From JASFQI01 sp050115555 (GTDB lineage: Bacteria; Desulfobacterota; DSM-4660; Desulfatiglandales; HGW-15): DNA of 6,619 nucleotides. The position numbers were made by a program, and so were the translations under genes. The stretch is taken from contig JASFQI010000285.1 in NCBI GenBank assembly GCA_050115555.1, positions 1 to 6,619 on the forward strand, read 5' to 3'. Below the pieces are notes generated by a model. That model saw only the letters and a program-made list of their open reading frames with translations. It did not search any database and was not told where the DNA came from. This document shows positions 1 through 5,847 of this stretch, piece by piece (position 1 is the stretch's first letter; each line of letters begins with the position of its first letter).

Positions 1-861
1 CTTCTTGAACGCCTCGGTAGTCTTGTCCACATACCCGAAGGTGAAGTAGACGCCCTCTGCTGCATCCTTTGCGATCTTGATGAACTGCGGGTGGTAGACG
101 GCGTCCTGGGCCAGAATCGGGCACTTCAGTCCGAAACGCTTGGCCTGAATCGCCATGAGGCTCCCGGACGAGGAGTTCTGGAGGCTCATGTAGAACAGGT
201 CGGGATTCGCCGCCTTGATCTTCGTGAGAACCGCGGAAAAGTCCTTGTCGCCCTGGTTGACGTGGTCATGGCTCGTCACTTCGATTCCCAGCTTCTCGCA
301 CTCCTTCTTCACGTTTTCCGCCAGGCCCTGGGAGTACGTCGTCTTGTCGTCCACGATGTATACCGTCTTTGCCTTCAGATAGTCCTGAATGAACTTCCCC
401 GCCGTCTTGGACTGGTCGTCGTCCCGACCGCACATACGAAACATGTACGGGAGGCCGCGTTCCGTAACCTTCTCGTTCGTGGACGCGGGCGTGATCATGG
501 GGATGTCTTCCTCGGCCAGGACCTCGGATCCCGGAATGGTCGAGGACGAGCAGTAGGCCCCCACGACGCCCACCACTTCCAGGTTCAGCAGCTTATTCGC
601 CGAGGCCACCGCCTGCTTGGGATCGCACGCCGTGTCCTGCGGGAACAGCTCGATCTTGTCGTATCCCGGAACCCCGCCTTCTTCCTCGATCACCGCAATG
701 GCCGTCCGGACTCCGTTGGCAATGTCGTTGCCGTCCGCTGCGTACGGTCCCGTCAGCGGGCTCATGGATCCGATCTTCAGTGTCTCGGCCGCCACCCCCG
801 TCGCTGCAAACGGCGCCAGAATCATCATCACACCCAGGATCATCGCGATTCGTCTCTTCAT
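1..861 (-). CDS. livK: LivJ/LivK-like periplasmic substrate-binding protein of an ABC transporter (C-terminus beyond window)
   Basis: This is the ligand-capturing, exported component of a branched-chain-amino-acid-type (HAAT) ABC importer. The frame is open for 287 codons to the window edge; the family is usually about 370-400 aa, so roughly 100 residues are missing. Residues 1-25 form a signal peptide: MKRR, a hydrophobic stretch, then a VAA|E cleavage site. The mature start (ETLKIGSMSPLTGP) is typical of the family. C79 (in CDPKQAV) and C104 (in CSSST) have the same 25-residue spacing as the E. coli LivJ disulfide, and S105, A126 and T128 fall at LivJ ligand positions 79, 100 and 102. The LivJ Tyr/Trp18, Tyr202 and Glu226 positions are D43, Q228 and D253 here, so ligand specificity may differ. 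Three further Cys are present (C144, C188, C247). ATG 861 is preceded by AGGAGGAG about 6 nt away. It lies 87 bp after livG. LivJ comparisons are from memory; the ligand is not established. Confidence 0.95.
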   Translation of the reverse strand, partial: MKRRIAMILGVMMILAPFAATGVAAETLKIGSMSPLTGPYAADGNDIANGVRTAIAVIEEEGGVPGYDKIELFPQDTACDPKQAVASANKLLNLEVVGVVGAYCSSSTIPGSEVLAEEDIPMITPASTNEKVTERGLPYMFRMCGRDDDQSKTAGKFIQDYLKAKTVYIVDDKTTYSQGLAENVKKECEKLGIEVTSHDHVNQGDKDFSAVLTKIKAANPDLFYMSLQNSSSGSLMAIQAKRFGLKCPILAQDAVYHPQFIKIAKDAAEGVYFTFGYVDKTTEAFKK

Positions 862-948
862 GCCTCACTCCTCCTCTTCGAATACATGGTTTCTTCCACT
901 CCGGCACAAATCAGCCGGCCCTCATCCACATGCTCGAAGGTCAGCCCC
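862..948 (-). other. livG-livK intercistronic gap with a small hairpin and strong Shine-Dalgarno
   Basis: The 87-bp gap between livG and livK carries an inverted repeat, CCGGC at 901-905 and GCCGG at 914-918 with an 8-nt loop, and next to the livK start the purine-rich site AGGAGGAG. There is no U-run after the hairpin, so it does not look like a terminator. Together with the shared direction this favours co-transcription with livK translated from its own strong site, fitting the excess of binding protein over ATPase common in such transporters. The hairpin has only 5 bp and could be chance. Confidence 0.4.
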
Positions 949-1713
949 TCACGCCGCGGGCTGCCCCAGGTACGCTTCAATGACCTTGGGATCCCTCTGG
1001 ATTTCCTCGGGTTTCCCTTCTGCGATCTTTATCCCGTAATCGATGCACACGATACGCCTGCACACCCCCATGACCACCTTCATGTCGTGCTCCACCATGA
1101 GCACATCAATGCCCATCTCAGCGATACGAACGATAGACTCCATCAACACCCGGCTCTCAGCAGGATTCATTCCGGCCGCCGGCTCATCCAGGAGCAGGAG
1201 CTTAGGATCCGAACTGAGCGCACGGGCGATCTCCAGCCTCCGCTGCAAGCCATAGGGAAGGTTCTGAGCGACTTCATGGGCATATTTCTCTACGCCCATT
1301 GCAGCCAGCGCCTCCATGGCCCTGTCGCGGATTCTCTTCTCCTCTTCCCGTTGAAAGCCGGTCCGAAACACGGCCCTTGCCACCCCGGATCGCGAACGGC
1401 AGTGCTGGGCGACCATCGCGTTCTCCAGCGCGGTCATGTTGGTAAACAATCGAATGTTCTGAAAAGTGCGAGCGATCCCGCGGGAAAGGATCTGGTGCGG
1501 CCGCTTTCCAAGGAGACTCTTCCCCTCGAATCGGACGTCTCCGTGGGAGACCCCGTACACCCCGGTGATGACATTGAACACCGTGGTCTTGCCCGCCCCG
1601 TTCGGTCCGATGAGCCCCACAATCTCTCCGGGGGCTACGTGGAGGCTGACCCTCGACAGGGCCTTCAGTCCTCCGAACCGTACGCTGATTTCCTCAAGCT
1701 CCAACTGGGACAT
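949..1713 (-). CDS. livG: Branched-chain-amino-acid-type ABC transporter ATPase, LivG family
   Basis: This cytoplasmic ATPase drives a LivHM-type importer. From ATG 1713 the protein is 254 aa, normal for LivG. Walker A is GPNGAGKTT at residues 36-44, the Q-loop lies in ARTFQNIRLF, the signature is LPYGLQRRLEIARAL, Walker B is LLLLDEP, and the switch His is in MVEHDM. The end (EAYLGQ) is the typical LivG/LivF tail. The long stretch between Q-loop and signature (about residues 95-155) is the LivG-type insertion that separates it from the shorter LivF. The signature has Leu where Gln is common (LPYGQQ). The start at 1713 is preferred because MSQLELEEISVRFGG begins the ABC fold directly and GGAG lies 4 nt upstream; the frame extends to a TTG at 1740, giving nine implausible extra residues. 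It is followed by the binding protein; permease genes are not in view and presumably lie beyond position 1. Confidence 0.95.
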   Translation of the reverse strand: MSQLELEEISVRFGGLKALSRVSLHVAPGEIVGLIGPNGAGKTTVFNVITGVYGVSHGDVRFEGKSLLGKRPHQILSRGIARTFQNIRLFTNMTALENAMVAQHCRSRSGVARAVFRTGFQREEEKRIRDRAMEALAAMGVEKYAHEVAQNLPYGLQRRLEIARALSSDPKLLLLDEPAAGMNPAESRVLMESIVRIAEMGIDVLMVEHDMKVVMGVCRRIVCIDYGIKIAEGKPEEIQRDPKVIEAYLGQPAA

Positions 1714-1972
1714 GGGGCTCCATGGAAAACGCCTGTCCAAACAAGACAGGGAGACTGAATGGGTCTACCGATTTTTCCGCCAGGCTCCTCGTGGGGCACA
1801 AGAAGCCCCTGCTCACGCGCAATCGCTCTCCAAGATGGTGTGGTCGCTCCTGTAGACATCCCCTGGAACGGGGCGCCACGGGCAAAAGGCCGGTGTGTGT
1901 ATCTCTTTGGCCCCGGGTAAGGTGAATTTCCAAACAGAAACGGCCCTTCTCCCCAATCGCTTGATTTGATTC

Positions 1973-2087
1973 GGGCCATCCATGGCCCTCACCCTTCGGG
2001 TCCCGCCTATGGCGGTCTCCAATTCCGCTGTCCTGCGGAATTGTCCTTGATCTTGCGGTCCCGGGGACCCACACGAAGTGTGGGGTC
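1973..2087 (-). repeat. Cluster of short perfect hairpins in the livG upstream region (structured leader RNA or dispersed repeat element)
   Basis: Six inverted repeats are packed into 115 bp. In plus coordinates: 2066-2087 (GACCC+ACAC pairing with GTGT+GGGTC, one bulged G, loop GAA); 2057-2069 (GGTCC/GGACC, loop CGG), which shares bases with the previous stem and so is mutually exclusive with it; 2020-2043 (CAATTCCGC/GCGGAATTG, 9 bp, 6-nt loop); 2003-2015 (CCGCC/GGCGG, loop TAT); 1991-2001 (ACCC/GGGT, loop TTC); and 1973-1988 (GGGCCA/TGGCCC, 4-nt loop). The last four follow one another with spacers of only 4, 1 and 2 nt. On the minus strand the spacers are GAGA, G and GA, and two loops carry GGA (AGGACA and TGGA). 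No U-run follows, so this is not a simple terminator. I recall similar tandem-hairpin blocks in intergenic regions of deltaproteobacteria, but cannot verify copy number. Strand is given as that of livG; the stems are nearly symmetric. Confidence 0.6.
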
Positions 2088-2184
2088 TGAGTCACCCTTT
2101 AGGATGCGAAGAAAAACTTCTCATTTCTGAATTGGAAATTGCCAAGTGCCCGAAATCTTCTTGGGATGGGCGCAAGGCTACGGC

Positions 2185-2213
2185 AACATAGTCAAAACCT
2201 CTGATCCTGTCAA
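2185..2213 (-). promoter_or_regulatory. Sigma70-type promoter directed toward livG
   Basis: On the minus strand a perfect -35 box TTGACA (2213-2208) is followed by a 17-nt spacer and TATGTT (2190-2185), a 4/6 match to TATAAT. Transcription would begin near 2178. It is the best promoter-like sequence I found in the window, and lies in the gap between two genes of the same direction, making livG-livK a separate transcription unit from the oxidoreductase operon or producing a leader/small RNA. No repeat that would clearly be an operator was seen around it. Confidence 0.6.
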
Positions 2214-2291
2214 GCGCGGGGGTCCTTTGGGTGGTCTCTTATGAAGAAGGACTGCGACAAACGGGGAGCAATGCGGTGGGAAAAAGGGGGG

Positions 2292-2711
2292 TTAGTCGTC
2301 CTTGTTTTCCCTTTTCAGGGTTGGAAACTTGAAAAACTCGATGCCTTCCTCTTTCAGCGTCTTTTCCTCCTCTTCCGTGGCGGCTCCACGGATGCTTCTC
2401 TTCTCTTTCACACCGTAATGCATCTTCAAGGCTTCTTTTGTGAAATCGGAACCGACGTCTTCGAAGTTGGCGGAGATGTAGTTGGCCACATCCCGAATCA
2501 GCTTTTTTTGGTCGATGCCGGTCTCCGGCTGGTCCGCCGGACGGGCCCCGCTTCGAACGGCTACGGGCGAGAGGATGCGGCGAATGCTGGTGTCATTGCA
2601 ATACGGGCAGTTCACCAGATTCTTTTCATTTTGCTCTTCAAAGGAAGCGCTGTCTTTGAACCATCCTTCGAAGGCATGCCCGTTGGCGCATTCCAGGTCA
2701 TATGCGATCAT
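2292..2711 (-). CDS. DUF1178 family protein (zinc-ribbon-like N-terminus)
   Basis: A small cytoplasmic protein of 139 aa and unknown function. It is recognised as DUF1178 by its opening MIAYDLECANGHAFEGWF and the later NCPYC motif: C8, H12, C35 and C38 make a likely metal site of the CxxxH/CxxC kind. The central segment is linker-like (about residues 45-65), followed by a predicted helix (KKLIRDVANYISANFEDVG) and a Lys/Glu-rich C-terminus ending EFFKFPTLKRENKDD, as is usual in the family. It starts 48 bp after the XRE-cupin stop, same direction, and may be the last gene of that operon. Upstream, GAGGG lies 10 nt from the ATG and can pair with CCCTC directly before the ATG (2712-2726), which could mask the ribosome site. 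Family identification is firm; function is not known. Confidence 0.9.
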   Translation of the reverse strand: MIAYDLECANGHAFEGWFKDSASFEEQNEKNLVNCPYCNDTSIRRILSPVAVRSGARPADQPETGIDQKKLIRDVANYISANFEDVGSDFTKEALKMHYGVKEKRSIRGAATEEEEKTLKEEGIEFFKFPTLKRENKDD

Positions 2712-2726
2712 GAGGGTCGTTCCCTC
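2712..2726 (-). promoter_or_regulatory. Small hairpin over the ribosome-binding site of the DUF1178 gene
   Basis: On the minus strand GAGGG (2726-2722), loop AACGA, and CCCTC (2716-2712) form a 5-bp inverted repeat that ends exactly at the ATG (2711). GAGGG is the only Shine-Dalgarno-like sequence near this start, so pairing would reduce its access. The stem is short and may have little effect. Confidence 0.3.
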
Positions 2727-2759
2727 GAAACGGGTTTGAAATGGCTTCTTGCGACTCCG

Positions 2760-3464
2760 TCACCGCTCAGCGTACAAGACGGCCAGGATCCTGGTGGGCT
2801 GATCCCCGTGGCACTTCACCAGATGCGGTACCGTGGAATCGTAGTAGATCGCGTCCCCCGGATCGAGCACGTGAATCTCCTCGTCGAGCCGCACTTCCAT
2901 TTGCCCCTGGAGGACGAAAATGAACTCCTGCCCGTCATGGGTTGAACGCTCTTCTTCCGTCTCCGCAGGATCGAGGGTCACCAGAAAGGGCTCCATGTGC
3001 CGATCCCTTTTGTGCGGCGCCAGGGATTCGAACTCGTAGCCGTATTGCTCGCCCTTGGCCGAATCGTGCCGGGACACCACGCGCCGGTCCTGGCTCCGAA
3101 CGATAGTAAAGGGCCGGTCTTCCTCTCCCGAGATGAGGTACCCCATCTTCATTTCCAGGGCCTTGGCAAGCTTGATGATCGTGCCGAGGGGCGGCGCCAC
3201 GTCACCCGACTCGATCCGTTCCAGCATGCCCTCGTCCAGGTCGGTCCGCTGCGAGATATCGCGAAGGCTCAGCCCGCGTTTCTCGCGAACCGCGCGGACC
3301 CTTTCCCCGACATTGACCAGGACGTCTCCCCCGCCCTTGGTTTCCTGCTCGATGCTCTCCATGAAGTCCCGTTCCTGGTCCTTCATGGCCGAATCATCGC
3401 TGATCTGCCCCAGAAAATCCTCGTACCCTTCGGCTTGGTCCGACCTGTCCCTCTCCATCGTCAT
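2760..3464 (-). CDS. XRE-family transcriptional regulator with C-terminal cupin domain
   Basis: A probable DNA-binding regulator that senses a small ligand through its cupin barrel. In the 234-aa protein, residues 53-110 form the XRE helix-turn-helix (VGERVRAVREKRGLSLRDIS, then DLDEGMLERIESGDVAPPL and the closing helix to MGYLI). Residues about 155-232 form a cupin_2 domain: first motif around H176-E180 (STHDGQEFIFVLQG) and second motif PGDAIYYDSTVPH with H214. Residues 1-50 are an acidic extension (many D/E, few hydrophobics) not usual for this class, which commonly begins at the HTH and is about 180-200 aa. The start at 3464 has GGTGA 5 nt upstream; ATG 3458 is an alternative two codons later. 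It begins only 9 bp after the gamma-subunit stop, so it is probably co-transcribed with and likely regulates the oxidoreductase operon. The ligand is unknown. Confidence 0.92.
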   Translation of the reverse strand: MTMERDRSDQAEGYEDFLGQISDDSAMKDQERDFMESIEQETKGGGDVLVNVGERVRAVREKRGLSLRDISQRTDLDEGMLERIESGDVAPPLGTIIKLAKALEMKMGYLISGEEDRPFTIVRSQDRRVVSRHDSAKGEQYGYEFESLAPHKRDRHMEPFLVTLDPAETEEERSTHDGQEFIFVLQGQMEVRLDEEIHVLDPGDAIYYDSTVPHLVKCHGDQPTRILAVLYAER

Positions 3465-3473
3465 GGCTTCACC

Positions 3474-4022
3474 CTATTCGAGATTCCTGATGAACTCCGA
3501 ACCCTTGTCCATGGCCGCCCGGTTTGCCGGAATCATTTTATGATATCGCACATCCAGGGCAGGGTAAAGGGCTTTCTTGAGTGATTTCAGGCTCACCACG
3601 CGGCTTTTCTCCACAAGGGCCCCCAGGATGACCATATTGGCGAGCTTCTCGTTTCCCGCCTCCATGGCGAGCTCTCGGGTGGGCACGCCTACACACTTCA
3701 ATCCGCGGAACCGAATCTCCTTTTCCGGCACCAGGGACGTGTTCACAAGGAGAAGCCCTCCCTTTTTCACCCGCGGCCCGAACTTCTCAAGGGAAGGCAG
3801 GTTCATAACCACGGCCGAGACCGGGCTGTGGATGATCGGGGATCCGATCTCCTTTTCCGAGATGACGACCGTGCAGTTGGCCGTACCGCCCCGCATTTCC
3901 ACGCCATATACCGGCATGTAGGTGACCCGTTTCTTCTCCTCCATGGCCGCGTACGCAAGAAGGTTTCCCATGAGCAGGACACCCTGACCACCGAAACCTG
4001 CAATGATGCTGTCAAAATACAT
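3474..4022 (-). CDS. 2-oxoacid:ferredoxin oxidoreductase, gamma subunit (VorC/KorC-like)
   Basis: Gamma subunit of the heteromeric 2-oxoacid oxidoreductase, the POR_gamma domain associated with CoA binding. The 182-aa protein is a single POR_gamma domain of normal length. Near the N-terminus it carries the glycine-rich GFGGQGV loop (residues 9-15), then VYGVEMRGGTANC (R44-G45-G46 conserved) and VNTSLV in the middle. Its ATG overlaps the beta-subunit stop by one base (TAATG), a translationally coupled arrangement; no independent Shine-Dalgarno is needed. The regulator follows after 9 bp. The 2-oxoacid is not decided by this subunit, so the name stays general. Confidence 0.95.
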   Translation of the reverse strand: MYFDSIIAGFGGQGVLLMGNLLAYAAMEEKKRVTYMPVYGVEMRGGTANCTVVISEKEIGSPIIHSPVSAVVMNLPSLEKFGPRVKKGGLLLVNTSLVPEKEIRFRGLKCVGVPTRELAMEAGNEKLANMVILGALVEKSRVVSLKSLKKALYPALDVRYHKMIPANRAAMDKGSEFIRNLE

Positions 4023-4762
4023 TATGCGTTTTCCTCTTTAAAAACCCCCAGCGGATAGTAGGGAATCATGGTACGGCTTACGTGCTCCGTGGCCTGTTTC
4101 GGCGTCATCTTCCAGTTCGTGGGGCACGCGGACAGAAACTCCACGAAACCGAACCCCCGGTCCTCCAGTTGAACCTCAAAGGCCTTTCGCAGATACCGCT
4201 TCGCGCGCATCAGGTTCTTGGGGGTGTCCACGGCGCATCTCGCCACAAAGGAGGTCCCTGTGAGCCCGGCCATGAGCTCGGCCATGCGAAGCGGGTATCC
4301 GTTGACCCGGGCTTCCCGACCGAAGGGCGTTGTCGTGGTCTGCTGCTCCAGCATGGTCGTCGGTGCCATCTGCCCCCCGGTCATACCGAAGACAGCATTG
4401 TTCACGAACACCACCGTGATCCGCTCACCGCGGTTTGCCGCATGAACGATCTCCGCCGTGCCAATGGCCGCGAGGTCCCCGTCGCCCTGGTAGGTGAACA
4501 CGAAATGATCCGGGCACGCTCGTTTGACCCCGGTGGCCGCCGCTGCAGCACGACCGTGAGGGGCCTCCAGCACATCCACATTGAAGTAATCGTACAGGAA
4601 AACCGAACACCCGACCGATGCCACTCCGATCGTCCGTTTCTGCACGCCGTACGAATCGATGCATTCCGCCACCAGCCGATGAATGACCCCATGGTGACAC
4701 CCCGGGCAGTAGTGGAACGGGATATCTGCCAGGGATCGAGGTCTCTTGAATACCTGTTTCAT
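4022..4762 (-). CDS. 2-oxoacid:ferredoxin oxidoreductase, beta subunit (TPP-binding)
   Basis: Catalytic thiamine-diphosphate subunit, 246 aa. The TPP/Mg motif starts at GDGD (residues 93-96) and ends at N121-N122, about 30 residues as the family requires. Four Cys fit a proximal [4Fe-4S] cluster: C19 and C22 in YCPGCHHG, C52 in SVGCS, and C213 in LSACPTNW. H69-G70-R71 (EAPHGRA) and GMTGGQMAPTT (from G126) are typical of this family. With the alpha subunit it decarboxylates the 2-oxoacid, and electrons pass through its cluster to the ferredoxin subunit. The family motif is often CPGCGHG; here the third variable residue is His. Its ATG follows the alpha-subunit TAA with no gap and its TAA overlaps the gamma ATG, so the three are probably translated together. 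It resembles beta subunits encoded beside VorB-type alphas. Confidence 0.95.
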   Translation of the reverse strand: MKQVFKRPRSLADIPFHYCPGCHHGVIHRLVAECIDSYGVQKRTIGVASVGCSVFLYDYFNVDVLEAPHGRAAAAATGVKRACPDHFVFTYQGDGDLAAIGTAEIVHAANRGERITVVFVNNAVFGMTGGQMAPTTMLEQQTTTTPFGREARVNGYPLRMAELMAGLTGTSFVARCAVDTPKNLMRAKRYLRKAFEVQLEDRGFGFVEFLSACPTNWKMTPKQATEHVSRTMIPYYPLGVFKEENA

Positions 4763-5824
4763 TTAACCAATCCTCTTTCGGTACACCTTGCGTATTTCCC
4801 GGTAAAGCTCGTCCGGGGAAGGAATCGATCCAGGGGGTCGGCCGTAGAAATCCACCCCCTCCGTGCCCACAGCGAGTCTCAGGTCTTCCACCATCTGCCC
4901 GGTGCTGAGCTCCAGAGCCATAAACCGCTTCACACGGCCGGCGATTTCCCCCAAAGCGGCGGAAGGGAACGGGTAGAGGGTAATGGGCCGAAAGAGGCCC
5001 ACTGCCATACCCTTGCCTCTCGCCATGGCGACCGCATTCTTCAGAATCCGAGCCACGGAGCCGAATGCGACCACCACGAGCTTCGCGTCCTCCACGGAAA
5101 CCGTTTCGAAACGGATCTCCTTATGCATTCGACGGTACTTACGATAGAGCATCCAGTTGTGCTTCGTGAGCTCGCCGTCGTTCAGGTACAGGGACTTGAG
5201 ACGCCGGGGCTTCCGCCCTTTTGCACCGGTGAGCGCCCACTCCTTGACTCCATCGCGCGTTCGATGCTTTCCGGGCACAAGGGGTTCTTTCATCTGCCCG
5301 AGCAACGCATCCCCCAGAATCACCACCGGGTTCCGGTATCGATCCGCCAGATCGAACGCCCGCATGGTGAGGTCGTAGCACTCCTGAACCGAGTGCGGGG
5401 CCAGGACGATGGTACGGTAGTCCCCATGCCCTCCCCCGCGCGTGGCTTGAAAGTAGTCGCCCTGGGAGGGGGAGATTCCCCCAAGGCCCGGCCCACTCCG
5501 GCTCATATTGACAATCACGCCGGGAATCTGGCTCCCGCACAGATAGGAGATCCCTTCCTGTTTGAGACTGATCCCGGGGCTCGAAGACGAGGTCATGGCC
5601 CGGGCGCCGGTGGCTCCGGCCCCCAGGAGCATGTTGATGGAAGCGATCTCGCTCTCGGCCTGAATAAACGTTCCTCCCGCTTCCGGGAGGTGCCGCGACA
5701 TGTACTCGGGAATATCGTTCTGGGGAGTGATCGGATATCCGAAGTAGAAACGACAACCTGCTTCGATCGCACCCATGGCGATCGCCTCGTTGCCTTTGAC
5801 GAGAAGCATTCTGGACCTTGCCAA
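4763..5824 (-). CDS. vorB: 2-oxoacid:ferredoxin oxidoreductase, alpha subunit (VorB-like)
   Basis: Alpha (pyrimidine-binding plus transketolase C-terminal) subunit of a four-subunit 2-oxoacid oxidoreductase: 2-oxoacid + CoA + oxidised ferredoxin to acyl-CoA + CO2 + reduced ferredoxin. From TTG 5824 it is 353 aa, the size of VorB-type alphas. Motifs: KGNEA (10-14), FGYPITPQN (28-36), QAESE (55-59), TSSSSPGISL (78-87) and GGGHGDY (130-136); a lysine/arginine-rich linker around 185-245 precedes the C-terminal domain (LVVVAFGS...). TTG 5824 is chosen because AGGAGG (5837-5832) lies exactly 7 nt upstream; the ATG five codons later (5809) is 22 nt from it, and the frame further upstream (to 5944) runs through the ferredoxin gene. 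The name follows proteins annotated as 3-methyl-2-oxobutanoate dehydrogenase VorB; 2-oxoglutarate or another 2-oxoacid cannot be excluded. Confidence 0.93.
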   Translation of the reverse strand: MARSRMLLVKGNEAIAMGAIEAGCRFYFGYPITPQNDIPEYMSRHLPEAGGTFIQAESEIASINMLLGAGATGARAMTSSSSPGISLKQEGISYLCGSQIPGVIVNMSRSGPGLGGISPSQGDYFQATRGGGHGDYRTIVLAPHSVQECYDLTMRAFDLADRYRNPVVILGDALLGQMKEPLVPGKHRTRDGVKEWALTGAKGRKPRRLKSLYLNDGELTKHNWMLYRKYRRMHKEIRFETVSVEDAKLVVVAFGSVARILKNAVAMARGKGMAVGLFRPITLYPFPSAALGEIAGRVKRFMALELSTGQMVEDLRLAVGTEGVDFYGRPPGSIPSPDELYREIRKVYRKRIG

Positions 5825-5831
5825 CGGTCTT

Positions 5832-5837
5832 CCTCCT
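5832..5837 (-). promoter_or_regulatory. Ribosome-binding site AGGAGG deciding a TTG start for the alpha subunit
   Basis: A perfect AGGAGG on the minus strand is followed by AAGACCG (7 nt) and TTG. This spacing is ideal for TTG 5824 and too long for ATG 5809, adding MARSR to the N-terminus. Confidence 0.75.
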
Positions 5838-5847
5838 GAAATGCCAA

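Larger units (their letters stand above)
1714..2291. other. 578-bp gene-free region upstream of livG
   Basis: No convincing gene is found on either strand between livG and the DUF1178 gene; the short frames are low-complexity translations of hairpin sequence with no family resemblance. Read in the livG direction, the region holds: a C6-T5 tract just after the DUF1178 stop (2291-2281) without a visible stem, so no clear intrinsic terminator; a sigma70-type promoter (2213-2185); an AT-richer stretch (about 2160-2100); a dense hairpin cluster (2087-1973); and two further small GC stems, CCCC/GGGG at 1860-1873 and GGGGC/GCCCC at 1793-1809. A transcript from the promoter would have a leader of about 465 nt before livG. 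Confidence 0.75.

Noticed and set aside
91..1758. 555-codon open frame on the plus strand across livK, livG and part of the upstream gap
   Set aside because: It is antisense to two clear genes, has no recognisable domain, is rich in Arg/His/Leu/Pro as expected from a GC-rich antisense frame, and lacks a convincing start context.
1848..1858. GCTCCTGTAGA occurring at 1848-1858 and again near 6515-6525, considered as a dispersed repeat
   Set aside because: The match is only about 11 bases, the flanks differ, and the second copy lies within the end of a coding frame; this can be chance.
2020..2043. 9-bp hairpin considered as a terminator or as an insertion-sequence end
   Set aside because: No U-run follows on either strand, and there is no transposase, matching distant inverted end or target duplication in the window.
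1694..2095. 133-codon minus-strand frame in the region upstream of livG, and overlapping 69- and 104-codon frames
   Set aside because: They translate the hairpin cluster and run into livG out of frame; no family resemblance, no good ribosome site, and three overlapping frames look equally unlike protein.
1714..2178. Leader considered as a known riboswitch class
   Set aside because: I could not match it to the conserved core of glycine, cobalamin, SAM, lysine or TPP riboswitches by eye; a covariance-model search would be decisive.
2281..2294. C6-T5 tract just after the DUF1178 stop considered as an intrinsic terminator
   Set aside because: There is a pyrimidine run but no stem in front of it that I can form, so termination here is not supported.
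2241..2945. 234-codon plus-strand frame over DUF1178 and the end of the regulator
   Set aside because: It is antisense to two well-supported genes and shows no domain.
2997..3584. 195-codon plus-strand frame over the regulator and the end of the gamma subunit
   Set aside because: It lies opposite a clear HTH-cupin gene and has no recognisable features.
4082..5839. 585-codon open frame on the plus strand across the alpha and beta subunit genes
   Set aside because: It is antisense to conserved subunits with intact motifs; its composition is that of a GC-driven shadow and no family is recognisable.
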